DNA from: CAG-177 sp003514385
GTDB lineage: Bacteria > Bacillota > Clostridia > Oscillospirales > Acutalibacteraceae
Length of the DNA: 64,000 nucleotides
Direction: 5' to 3'
Assembly: GCA_051920445.1 (NCBI GenBank)
Contig: JBPPLN010000001.1
Location: forward strand, 1,426,001-1,490,000
The position numbers were made by a program, and so were the translations under genes. Shown in pieces: positions 1-7,908 of this stretch; within the stretch, counting starts at the first letter, position 1, and every line of letters starts with the position of its first letter. The notes below the pieces were generated by a model. It did not search any database, was not told the DNA's origin, and saw nothing but the letters and a program-made list of their open reading frames with translations.

Positions 1-672
1 CCACATATGTCCCTCGCTCGCGCCGTCCTCGCGCTTCGCCGTGCCGGTGATGACATAGTTTTCTATTCCCGCCTTGTCGAGCAGGAGCTTCGCCGCCTTT
101 GCGTATCCCTCGCATGAGGCGGAGCCGTTGACGAGCACGCCGTAAGCGGAGCTTGCAATGAGCTTGTCGGAGTCGGTATATCTGCACGAGTCTATTATCG
201 CGTCGTGGATAAGCAGTTCCTTGTCAAAATCAGAAGTTTCTTTGACTATCTTTGCGCCGAGCTCATCCGCTTTTGTCTGAAGCTCGGCCTTTTTCTGCTC
301 ATACTCGTCTTTGGTCATGGCGTATTCGCAGCTGAACCAGAACTTGCGGTCTCTCGAGACGAGCATACATTCGCGCCCGAGCATTATCAGCTCCGGGTTG
401 TCGTACATAACGGCGAGCCAGACTTTTTCGAGCTCTTCGTTGTTGAGCTCGGGAATTTCAATTTCCTCGGGAAACGACTCAATGTCGCGGAGAATGGCGT
501 TGTATGCGCGTTTCTCGTTCTCGTTAAGCTCGCCGAAGTAGTGCTTGAAGTCGCCGAACGCAGACACTTGTTCGGATGAGGGTATCTCGTTCACCATTTT
601 CACCGAGCACCCGGTGAATATGAGCGTCAGCGCCAGCAGAAGCGCCGCAGGACACAGAAGCTTTCTTGCCAA
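1..672 (-). CDS. Transglutaminase-like domain lipoprotein, 3' part missing
   Basis: The first 224 codons of a secreted lipoprotein are present; the rest lies beyond the left edge. A hydrophobic signal peptide (residues 5-20) ends in an IFTGC-type lipobox. Near residues 185-190 the SCEGYA segment holds the expected nucleophile (C187) of the transglutaminase/cysteine-protease-like fold, and the last complete codons read GHMW, the expected catalytic His; the Asp would be off-window. Members of this family act outside the membrane on peptides or cell-wall material, but the substrate is unknown. I chose the TTG at 672-670 because an AGGGGG ribosome site lies seven bases upstream. It begins 27 bp after the LCP-like gene and is probably co-transcribed with it. 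Confidence 0.75.
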   Translation of the reverse strand, partial: MARKLLCPAALLLALTLIFTGCSVKMVNEIPSSEQVSAFGDFKHYFGELNENEKRAYNAILRDIESFPEEIEIPELNNEELEKVWLAVMYDNPELIMLGRECMLVSRDRKFWFSCEYAMTKDEYEQKKAELQTKADELGAKIVKETSDFDKELLIHDAIIDSCRYTDSDKLIASSAYGVLVNGSASCEGYAKAAKLLLDKAGIENYVITGTAKREDGASEGHMW

Positions 673-699
673 ATGACCGCCCCCTTGTTTTATAAACGG

Positions 700-1587
700 T
701 TATTTTCCGCGCTTGCCGGGTGTAACGGTCAGCTCGCCGGCGGAAGAAACGGATGTATATTTTATATCTCCCGCCGCCATCGCGGAGAGAGTGCGCTCAC
801 AGCGCGAGAAATCGACTATCGATATGTCGGTGTCCAAAGAGTCGATTATCTGCGAGAAATAGTTGCGCCCGGAGGCGAGATAGGTCTTGTTGATATACTG
901 CGAGAACAGCACGCAGAGCAGTTCGCCCTGCTTCTGCGCTCCGCCGCCCGACGGGGTCAGGCAGTAGCGGAAATATTTGAGCAGCGTCTCGCCCTTGACG
1001 GTCTGGTTGCCGGGCATGAGCGAGAGCGACAGCTCCTTTGTCTTATAGCTTATGCGCTCGGGCACGGATATCTGCGCGCCGGAGAGCACGTTGATGGCAT
1101 TCTTGAACTGATTCGCGGTCGAGACGGCGTATTTGTCCGCGGTGAATCCGCAGAGGGAGTCGACCGCTTTCTTGAGCTCTTTCGAGCCGCCGGTCTTGTA
1201 GTGACCCTTGAGGCTGTCTTTGTTGCCGGAGATATCCACCGAAGTATTCGGATCAAAGGCGCACACGCGCACCTCGCCTGAGTCGAGATCGGCGTTGACC
1301 GCGGCGACAAAATACAGCTCGTCTTTGTCGTCCGAGACGCAGGCGAACATAAATGTTGCCTTGCCGCCGAGCGGCGCGATAGCCTCGTCGGTGCTCCCGT
1401 CGGAGGATTCAACTTCCTTTTCCGGGAACAGGTCGTTCATTGAGAGATGATGCGATTTGAACATATAGGCTACAGAGACGAGGGCAAACGCGAGCAGAAA
1501 GCCGACGAATCCGAGCACGAAAAGCCTTAATTGCTTCGTCTTTTTCTCCTGCGTTGTGCGGAACTTCATTCCCTTTCTTTTCGCCAT
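700..1587 (-). CDS. Degenerate LytR-CpsA-Psr (LCP)-like membrane protein
   Basis: A 295-residue protein with a basic cytoplasmic N-terminus, one membrane helix (about residues 21-43) and an extracellular domain that follows the LCP layout. It has a strand pair reading like 'N.DSGEVRVCAFDPNT', a central Val-rich segment where LCP proteins carry the LGGV motif, and 'LMPGNQTVKGETLLKYFRY', which matches the LCP segment around 'l.G.qAL.Y.R'. LCP enzymes transfer undecaprenyl-linked polymers to peptidoglycan. Here the usual PRDT catalytic stretch reads DPNT, so the key Arg is absent, and the later Arg-rich pyrophosphate-binding residues are also not obvious. It may be a non-catalytic relative. It lies 14 bp after the GH13 gene, in the same direction. 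Confidence 0.55.
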   Translation of the reverse strand: MAKRKGMKFRTTQEKKTKQLRLFVLGFVGFLLAFALVSVAYMFKSHHLSMNDLFPEKEVESSDGSTDEAIAPLGGKATFMFACVSDDKDELYFVAAVNADLDSGEVRVCAFDPNTSVDISGNKDSLKGHYKTGGSKELKKAVDSLCGFTADKYAVSTANQFKNAINVLSGAQISVPERISYKTKELSLSLMPGNQTVKGETLLKYFRYCLTPSGGGAQKQGELLCVLFSQYINKTYLASGRNYFSQIIDSLDTDISIVDFSRCERTLSAMAAGDIKYTSVSSAGELTVTPGKRGK

Positions 1588-1601
1588 ACGATCACCTCCG
1601 A

Positions 1602-3458
1602 TTATTTATAAAGTATTGCCGCCGAATATGCGCCGAGCGGGACACTGCGTCCGTCGGCGGCGCTGCCGAAGAGCGTGGATGCGCCCCGCCAGCGTTCGGG
1701 GACAGTGTATTCTATCCCGTGGCAGTTCGCGTTTGCGATTATCAGCGCACTGCACGATTCGGAATTGCGCTCATATGCGATGCAGCCGAGCGCCGAGGAT
1801 ATGCAGTTGAACTCTCCGTCGATAAACGCGGGACAGATATTTCTGATCCTGCCGAGCGTTCTGTAGTGGCCGAGCAGCTCCGCGTTTTCGTTTCCCCAGG
1901 GGAAGCAGGCGCGGTTGAACGGATCTTCGCCGCCCGCGAGCCCGGCCTCGTCGCCGTAATAGACGCAGGGAACGCCTGGGAGCGTGAACTGCAAAACCGA
2001 GGCGAGCTTCAAAAGGCAAACGCCCTTTTGATATTGCTCTTCAGTCAAAATACCCCTGTCGCGCCCGTTTTCGGGACGCCCGATATCGCCGCGTCCGAGC
2101 CGCGTTATGGCGCGCACCGTGTCGTGGGTGCCGATATGGTTCATCAGCGTGTCAAGCGACATGCGCGGATAGTGTTCGACTATATTTTCAACGCATTCGC
2201 GGAGTTCTTCCGCGTTCGCCGTGCGGACAAAATCTATAACAGCATTTGCAAACGGATAGTTCATCACACTGTCCAGCTCGCCGCCCTCGAGATATCTGCG
2301 GCGGTGGCCGTAGCTTATCTTGTCAGTCGCGTCCTCCCAGACCTCGCCGTAGATAAACGCGTCTTTTTTCTCTTTTCTGACCGCCTCGTGGAAGCGGTCG
2401 AGAAATTCGTCGGGCAGTTCGTCCGCCACATCGAGCCGCCAGCCCGACGCGCCGAGCCTGAGCCAGTGCCGCGCAACGCCGTTTTCGCCGGTCAGAAACG
2501 CCAGCACGCCCGGATCGGTCTCATTGAGCTCCGGCAGGATGTCAACGCCCCACCAGCAGGCGTAATCGTCCGGCCAGCAACGAAAATTATACCACGAACG
2601 GTAGGGAGAATTTTTGTCGCAATATGCACCCTTGCCGCCGTAAGACGAAAATTTGTCAAAATATCTGCTGTCGGCGCCCGTGTGGCTGAACACGCCGTCG
2701 AGCAGAATTTTTATCCCGTGCTCTTCGGCGCTTTTGCAGAGGGATTTGAAATCCTCCTCGGTGCCGAGCATCGGGTCAATTTTCATGTAGTCGCCCGTAT
2801 CGTATCGGTGATTCGAGCGCGCGGAGAAAATCGGGTTTAAATATATGCAGGTGACGCCGAGGGTCTCGAGATAGCCGAGCTTCTCTTCGATGCCCTTGAG
2901 GTCGCCTCCGAAAAAGTCGTATTTCTCAATTTTTCCGTCGGAGTCGGGCTCCCAGTCGGGCTCTTCGCCCCAGCGGGAGTGATATTCCGCCGCAGGCTTG
3001 TTCTCGGGCAGGGAAGTTTTGCCGGAGCGGCAGAACCTGTCCGGGAATATCTGATACATTGTGCCGCCGCGAAGCCACAGGGGCGTGTCGCAGTTTTCGC
3101 GGCATACGGTCAGCCGCCAGCGCGAGCCCTCGCCGATGACGGCATTTCCATTAGATTCAAGTGATATTTTTTTTGTGCCCCACGGGGTGTCGTATTTAAA
3201 ATAGTACCAGACTATTCCCGCGCTTTCGGGCGCGGCGGTTTCGAGCCGCCACCATTCCTCGTTTTCGCCCTGCATTCGCTCCCACGAGAAAGAAAAATAT
3301 TCTCTCTCGCCGCCGTCCGTCTCAAGAATGAGACGAACCGCACTGCACTGCTCCGAGCGGGGCAGAACTATCCTGAAAATCATATCCTCACCCGAGCGCA
3401 CAGCCGCGCCGGGCGAGAGATGATATTTTTTTCTCGAGTTGTAGGGGATAAAATGCAT
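1602..3458 (-). CDS. GH13 alpha-amylase family enzyme (neopullulanase/cyclomaltodextrinase-like)
   Basis: A 618-residue GH13 enzyme for alpha-glucans or maltodextrins. No signal peptide is visible, so it is probably cytoplasmic. An N-terminal beta domain (about 1-120) precedes the (beta/alpha)8 barrel. Conserved regions are present: region I LLDGVFSHTG (252-261), region II GWRLDVADE with nucleophile D343, region III GEVWED with acid/base E372, and region IV NHIGTHD with D446. The N-terminal domain and the YQIFPDRF segment fit the GH13_20-type neopullulanase/maltogenic amylase group, but the exact specificity cannot be read. It starts 12 bp after the DUF4015-type gene and continues the same minus-strand run. 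Confidence 0.9.
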   Translation of the reverse strand: MHFIPYNSRKKYHLSPGAAVRSGEDMIFRIVLPRSEQCSAVRLILETDGGEREYFSFSWERMQGENEEWWRLETAAPESAGIVWYYFKYDTPWGTKKISLESNGNAVIGEGSRWRLTVCRENCDTPLWLRGGTMYQIFPDRFCRSGKTSLPENKPAAEYHSRWGEEPDWEPDSDGKIEKYDFFGGDLKGIEEKLGYLETLGVTCIYLNPIFSARSNHRYDTGDYMKIDPMLGTEEDFKSLCKSAEEHGIKILLDGVFSHTGADSRYFDKFSSYGGKGAYCDKNSPYRSWYNFRCWPDDYACWWGVDILPELNETDPGVLAFLTGENGVARHWLRLGASGWRLDVADELPDEFLDRFHEAVRKEKKDAFIYGEVWEDATDKISYGHRRRYLEGGELDSVMNYPFANAVIDFVRTANAEELRECVENIVEHYPRMSLDTLMNHIGTHDTVRAITRLGRGDIGRPENGRDRGILTEEQYQKGVCLLKLASVLQFTLPGVPCVYYGDEAGLAGGEDPFNRACFPWGNENAELLGHYRTLGRIRNICPAFIDGEFNCISSALGCIAYERNSESCSALIIANANCHGIEYTVPERWRGASTLFGSAADGRSVPLGAYSAAILYK

Positions 3459-3470
3459 TTAAATCTGCCT

Positions 3471-4598
3471 TTATTTCGTGAGGATATATGTGCTGTCGGT
3501 GTTTGAAGCCGAGCTCTTCATTTCAATGACCTTTTTCGAGGCGGGGAAATTGCGCTGGGCGTCCGCCTTGAGGGAGCTGAGATCGACCGCGAAAGCGGAG
3601 GCGTTCGCGCTCCAGAGAGAGCCGTTGTATATATCGCTGCTGCCGCCCGCAGCCGCTTCGCCCTTCATCGCGCAGATAACGGGAGTGCCGGAGCACGCGG
3701 AGACGCAGGAGTTGACGAAGTTCACGAGCACGGCGTTTCTCGATACCGAGCCCTCGCCGTCAAATGTCGCAACGTTAGAATTTAAGTCGGGGAACTGCAC
3801 GCCGTCGAGCAGTATTGCATCAACGCCGAGGTTCTTCACTTCTTTGACGACCTCGAGCAGATAGTTCTGAGCCGTCTGCGAATAGGGGTTGAGCCACGGC
3901 TTGCCGCCCTTGGAAGCCTCGTTGTCGAGCCAAATCATCTGAGTTTTGTTGTAGTGAACAGCCATGGTGCGGTCAATGCGCGGCATCTGGGTATCTTTGA
4001 AGCAGTATATGCGCGCAACGACTTTTATGCCGGACTGCTGAATTTTCTTGACGCTCTCGGCGGCGTTCGCCTGAGCCTTTGATGACGGAGCTTTGTCTTT
4101 TACAGCCGCTATAGACGAGGAATAGCTGAGATAGCCGGACGCATCTTTGAAGTCGATGACAACGGCGTTCTGACCCGCGCTCTTGAGCGAGGATACGAAC
4201 TGGTCGAGTCCGCTGCCGCCCGCGAGCAGGGAGACATTGCCGACGCGCGCCTTTATTTCAGCTGAAGTCTGCTGATTGTCGGCGGGAGCGGTCGTGTCGT
4301 TCTTGCCGCCTTTGTTGTTCTTGTCTTTGTTGCCTTTGTTGTCCTTTTCGGCCTTCTGCGTGGTTTCGATATTCGCGTCGGAGATGCCGAGGAGCGTATC
4401 GGTGACGAAAAACGCCGCAGTGAAGACAACAGCCGCGCCGAGAATGCACGCGAGGACTATTCCGACTATCTTATTGCGTCTGCGCTCGGTGTAGCTCTTG
4501 CGGCGCTTCGAGCCGCCCGCCGCATGCTTGCTGAACGCGGTTATGCTCCTGTGAGTGCCGGGAGAAAAATACTTGTCATATTTGCTGCGTTTTGCCAT
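3471..4598 (-). CDS. Membrane-anchored DUF4015-type putative glycoside hydrolase
   Basis: A 375-residue protein. A basic N-terminus (1-43) is followed by a membrane helix (about 44-68), a low-complexity Lys/Asn/Gly linker (about 80-110) and a barrel-like domain. The domain has 'NAVVIDFKDASGYLSY', 'IKVVARIYCFKD' and 'LGVDAILLDGVQFPD', the strand ends that mark the putative glycosyl hydrolase family DUF4015 (GH13/GH18-like TIM barrel). The acidic ends of those strands are candidate catalytic positions. It should sit on the outer face of the membrane; its substrate is unknown. A 68-bp gap separates it from the rnfA-like gene. I see no terminator with a T-run there, so read-through from the Rnf-like genes is plausible. 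Confidence 0.65.
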   Translation of the reverse strand: MAKRSKYDKYFSPGTHRSITAFSKHAAGGSKRRKSYTERRRNKIVGIVLACILGAAVVFTAAFFVTDTLLGISDANIETTQKAEKDNKGNKDKNNKGGKNDTTAPADNQQTSAEIKARVGNVSLLAGGSGLDQFVSSLKSAGQNAVVIDFKDASGYLSYSSSIAAVKDKAPSSKAQANAAESVKKIQQSGIKVVARIYCFKDTQMPRIDRTMAVHYNKTQMIWLDNEASKGGKPWLNPYSQTAQNYLLEVVKEVKNLGVDAILLDGVQFPDLNSNVATFDGEGSVSRNAVLVNFVNSCVSACSGTPVICAMKGEAAAGGSSDIYNGSLWSANASAFAVDLSSLKADAQRNFPASKKVIEMKSSASNTDSTYILTK

Positions 4599-4666
4599 TT
4601 TTCATCATCCTCTGTGCCGCGCGGCGGGCATGACATCACCCGTCGGCGTCGGAATTTTTTAATTAA

Positions 4667-5266
4667 TTATGAGAACAGGGAGCTGCCCGAGAAGCCGGAG
4701 AACGCGAGCGAGAGCAGCGCGACATAGACAAACGCCGCCGGAGTGCCGCGGAAGGCTTTGGGCATATCCTGATTCTGCGAGATTATGTGCAGACCCTTGC
4801 ATATGAGTGTCGCCGCGAGAATGAACGCGAGACCCGCGCCGATGCCGGAGCCGATGCTCTCGGGTAGGGTATAAGCAGCGCTGCGGTTGAGCAGGGGAGT
4901 TGCGAGCACAAGGGTGTTGAGCGCCGCCATGCCGAGCGTGCCGAGGAACTTCTCGGTCGCGCCGAGGGCGAGCTTGAGTATGAGTCCGGTTATCAGGAAA
5001 ACTACGATAAGCACGCCGCTGAACATTGCAAAATGCAGTGCCGAGGGCAGGGTGCTGAGCACCGGTATCATTTCGAGCGCGCGGCAGGCGAGTGCCGTGA
5101 CGGTCGAGAAAAATGCGATCATCGCCGAGAACATCCAAAGTCTGCGCGGCTTCTTCGCAAGCATAAGAGCTTCGCTCGCCGCGTATCCGCCGTTGAAGAC
5201 GAGATTCTGAATGAACACTGTGTAGAGTGCTGTGGAGAGCAGATCAAAAAACCAGGTCATGTTCAT
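4667..5266 (-). CDS. rnfA: RnfA/NqrE-like membrane protein lacking the Fe-S cysteines
   Basis: A 199-residue polytopic protein, the usual RnfA length. It matches the family at the N-terminus ('VFIQNLVF'), at the Lys-Lys after helix 1 and most clearly at the C-terminus (KAFRGTPAAF...LSLAFSGFSG). RnfA and RnfE together normally hold a [2Fe-2S] cluster between them in the membrane through one Cys per half of each protein. Here the first position (GLCP in the family) is S31 and the second (NC) is T118, so both RnfA ligands are missing. The start overlaps the stop of the rnfE-like gene by four bases. A Met two codons later is an alternative start. It is probably a structural relative with a changed role. 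Confidence 0.8.
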   Translation of the reverse strand: MNMTWFFDLLSTALYTVFIQNLVFNGGYAASEALMLAKKPRRLWMFSAMIAFFSTVTALACRALEMIPVLSTLPSALHFAMFSGVLIVVFLITGLILKLALGATEKFLGTLGMAALNTLVLATPLLNRSAAYTLPESIGSGIGAGLAFILAATLICKGLHIISQNQDMPKAFRGTPAAFVYVALLSLAFSGFSGSSLFS

Positions 5267-6225
5267 TTGTCTCCCTCCTTCTTCTCGTCGGAGTCAAAAT
5301 CTTTTGCTTCGTCGAACAGGCGGTTGAACGCCGAGCCGTAGTCCTTGTCATCTTCGTCTTCGTCGTCTTTGGCGAAGATATCGGAAAGGTCAAATTTGCC
5401 CTCGCCGTCGAGCGGCTCGAAGTGTGCCAAGTCGTCCTCTTTGGGGTCTTCGGCTTCAACGGTCTCTTCGACTTCGACAGTCTCTTCCGTTTCAACAGTC
5501 TCTTCTGCTTCGGCAGTCTCTTTTTCCTCTTCTGCGGAAGCCAGATTCTCTGGAAGATTCTTCTTGCTGACTATAACGGAAGTTTTCTTTATCTTCATCT
5601 CGGTCTCTGCCGAGTGCTCGGGGAAGCGCTTGTTTATCAGCGCCTTGAGCGCGGCGGCGAAGAACGCGAGGACTAAAAATCCGCCGAACGGCATGAGAAT
5701 AGCGGGGTAGGTCATCGGGATTTTGATATTTGCGCCCCATATGGTGGATGAGCCTATCATTTCGCGCAGCGCGCCGACGGGAATGATAACCGCCGCATAG
5801 CCGAGCGCCGTTGCCACGGAGTCAAAGAACGCATGGCGCAGGTCGGTCTTGACCGCGAGCTTCTCGCAGTGCAGGGCGATTATCGAGTTCGCCGCCGTCA
5901 GGGCGAGATATATACCCGCGCCGAGGCTGATTTCGGGCATAAAAGTATCGATTGCGTATATGATTCCGGCGATTATCGCCGTGCCGATGAGCAGATATAT
6001 CGCGACTCTTATCCATCTCGGGACTTTTTTGAGCGCGAGGCAGGCGAAGACCTGCGTGATAATGAGCACCGGGAAGAACGCCGCCGCGAGCAGGACTGCC
6101 GTCTTGAGCGTCGTCGCGACTGCGACTATCGCACAGAGACCTGCCGCCTGGATGAGCACCGGGTTGTGAATAAACGTGCTGCTGAACAGCGCGTCGGAGA
6201 ATGAGTATTTTCTGCCTGAACTCAT
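5263..6225 (-). CDS. rnfE: RnfE/NqrD-like membrane protein with long acidic C-terminal tail
   Basis: A 320-residue protein. Residues 1-200 form the RnfE-type membrane core: 'NPVLIQAAGLC' keeps the first cluster Cys (C31), and the 'GALREMIGSSTIWG' stretch is diagnostic. The second family Cys (NC) reads NS (S114), so only one of its two [2Fe-2S] ligands remains. Canonical RnfE has about 200-230 residues; this one adds about 115, rich in Glu and Asp, with a repeated Glu-Thr-Val/Glu-Glu pattern at 240-258, probably a disordered cytoplasmic tail. It overlaps both neighbours by four bases, so the trio is a tight translational unit. Confidence 0.82.
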   Translation of the reverse strand: MSSGRKYSFSDALFSSTFIHNPVLIQAAGLCAIVAVATTLKTAVLLAAAFFPVLIITQVFACLALKKVPRWIRVAIYLLIGTAIIAGIIYAIDTFMPEISLGAGIYLALTAANSIIALHCEKLAVKTDLRHAFFDSVATALGYAAVIIPVGALREMIGSSTIWGANIKIPMTYPAILMPFGGFLVLAFFAAALKALINKRFPEHSAETEMKIKKTSVIVSKKNLPENLASAEEEKETAEAEETVETEETVEVEETVEAEDPKEDDLAHFEPLDGEGKFDLSDIFAKDDEDEDDKDYGSAFNRLFDEAKDFDSDEKKEGDK

Positions 6226-7229
6226 GCCGGCTCACCTCCCTTTAAAGCTGCTTTCTGTTTTCTCTTTTCCGCGCTCTTTGCCATCGACTTTTCAATGAAC
6301 TTGTGGTAGCCGATTTTTCTCAGCGCGCTGTCAACTATCGGCCAGAAAGCGTTGGTGAGCAGGATGCCGAAGCAGGTGCCGTCCTCAAACGTGCCGAAGT
6401 AGCGCAGTATCATGCAGATTATTCCGGCGAATGCGCCGTAGATAAATCTTGTCAGCGGGTGTTTCGGGCTCGTGCCGGGGTCGGTTACAAAGAATATGCC
6501 CGAGAAGAGCAGGCTGCCTGCGCACAGCTCCGTGAGCAGGGATACCGGTCTTGAAAACGATCCGCGCGGGAAAATTACCGCAAGCAGGGAGCAAACAGTC
6601 AAAAATCCGAGGACATTGAAGAGTCTCTTCGGTTTTCCTGCGGCGAGCAGAGCACATGAGCCGAGCAGCGCGACCGCACAGCAGGTGCCGAGCGGACCGG
6701 CGACATTGCCGGATATCATCGACATTATACCGACGGAGTTCATATGCTGTATGCCGCCCGCGCTCAGCTGAGCGGCGAGAGACGAGCCCGCGTCAAAGAC
6801 ATCGAACGACGCCGAGTCGATGGCGGGATATTTGAAAACCTCGTCGGGGAAGCAGACGGTCAGAAACGCCATGCCTGCCGCAGCGGGCACGAACGGAGCC
6901 TTGTGCGCCGGACCGAACGGAATCTTTGCAACGAGAATTGCAAACGCCGCGCCCGCGCCTATCAGCCAGATCGGTGCGGTGGCGGGCAGAAGCATAGCGA
7001 TTGCGAAGCCCGTGAACACCGCGTGCATATCCGACAGGCAGTTTAGCTTCCTTTTCATTATCAGCAGCGCGACTGCCTCAACGGCGACCGCGCTTATAAT
7101 TCCCGTAAGTATCGCCCTGAATGCGAGCGCGCCGTAGTAATACCAGCTGACTATAGCGGGTGCGGCGAGCATGAGCAGATAGTTCATATAGGGACTTTTA
7201 GGCGCTTTTATGCGTTTGAATCTTGCCAT
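6222..7229 (-). CDS. rnfD: RnfD/NqrB-like membrane protein lacking the FMN-acceptor motif
   Basis: A 335-residue polytopic protein. The C-terminal half matches RnfD well: 'FFVTDPGTSP', 'FIYGAFAGI', 'FGTFEDGTCFGILLTNAFWPIVD'. RnfD normally carries FMN covalently bound to Thr in a D-x-x-[ST]-x-A-[ST] motif made by ApbE. The corresponding stretch here reads DAGSSLA (146-152), with Ala at the acceptor position. The following G-x-x-G-E-[TV]-S block is GPLGTCC. I start at the ATG at 7229 because AAAGG lies about eight bases upstream; an in-frame ATG at 7280 has no ribosome site. First gene of the rnfD-rnfE-rnfA-like run. rnfB, rnfC and rnfG are not next to it. Confidence 0.82.
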   Translation of the reverse strand: MARFKRIKAPKSPYMNYLLMLAAPAIVSWYYYGALAFRAILTGIISAVAVEAVALLIMKRKLNCLSDMHAVFTGFAIAMLLPATAPIWLIGAGAAFAILVAKIPFGPAHKAPFVPAAAGMAFLTVCFPDEVFKYPAIDSASFDVFDAGSSLAAQLSAGGIQHMNSVGIMSMISGNVAGPLGTCCAVALLGSCALLAAGKPKRLFNVLGFLTVCSLLAVIFPRGSFSRPVSLLTELCAGSLLFSGIFFVTDPGTSPKHPLTRFIYGAFAGIICMILRYFGTFEDGTCFGILLTNAFWPIVDSALRKIGYHKFIEKSMAKSAEKRKQKAALKGGEPA

Positions 7230-7350
7230 AAAACCAACCTTTCCGTTTGCCGGCTTATTGCGCTGGCAAAAATTTTGCATTGCACGCCGCGGGGGCGCGT
7301 AATATTATATAAGGCAGAGAACTTTCTGTTTATTAAGGAGGGGATGCGCT

Positions 7351-7908
7351 TTGAAGATACAGGCGCCGACTGAAAACAGGATAACAATCGAGCTTTCGGC
7401 GCGCGACATGGATGCGCTCAATATTACATACGAGCAAATGGACTACTCGAATATTGAGACGCGCCGTGTGGTCTGGACTCTGCTCGACAGAGCGGGTCAC
7501 GAACTCAAGCGCGACATCGACCCGAGCGGGCGGATGATAATCGAAGCGGTGCCCGCAGGCAGGGGAGGATGCGTCTTGAAATTCACCCTCTGTTCGGACG
7601 GCAGCCGCGGAGTCCGCCAGCCCCCGTCAATAAAGAAAGGGGAGAATACGGCGGTCTATGAGTTCGGCTCGATCGACGATGTTATGGATGCGGCGCGCGC
7701 GCTCGGCAGAAGCCTTGAAAACAGCGGGCTGTATGAGTCGGGCGGCGTCTATCGCCTGCTTCTCGGCGAGAGCATTTCCGACGCGCCGGAGCATATTCTC
7801 AGCGAGTTCGGCGCGCAGATAAATTCCTTTGCCGCCGCTTCGCATACCCGGGAGCACTGGCGGTGCATAGCCGAGGGCGACGCGCTGAAAAAACTTTCCG
7901 GCAATTGA
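7351..7908 (+). CDS. mecA: MecA-like adaptor protein (negative regulator of competence family)
   Basis: A 185-residue protein with the MecA layout: an N-terminal domain starting 'MKIQAPTENRITIELSARDM', a short linker, and a C-terminal alpha/beta domain from about residue 100 ('YEFGSIDDVMDAARAL'). MecA adaptors bring substrates such as ComK to the ClpC-ClpP protease. In Clostridia without the full competence pathway the targets are unknown. The start is TTG at 7351, with a strong AAGGAGGGG site at 7335-7343. It is divergent from the Rnf-like run. Its TGA at 7906-7908 directly touches the stop codon of convergent rpe, so no terminator fits between the two genes. Confidence 0.65.
   Translation: MKIQAPTENRITIELSARDMDALNITYEQMDYSNIETRRVVWTLLDRAGHELKRDIDPSGRMIIEAVPAGRGGCVLKFTLCSDGSRGVRQPPSIKKGENTAVYEFGSIDDVMDAARALGRSLENSGLYESGGVYRLLLGESISDAPEHILSEFGAQINSFAAASHTREHWRCIAEGDALKKLSGN

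Noticed and set aside
1554..2840. Long plus-strand open frame (428 codons) opposite the GH13 gene
   Set aside because: GC-rich mirror of a clear GH13 enzyme; no ribosome site, repetitive Arg/Ala/Val composition and no motif.
4600..4666. Terminator between the rnfA-like and DUF4015-type genes
   Set aside because: A GC-rich hairpin can be drawn (about 4624-4650), but it has an internal mismatch and no T-run on the minus strand.
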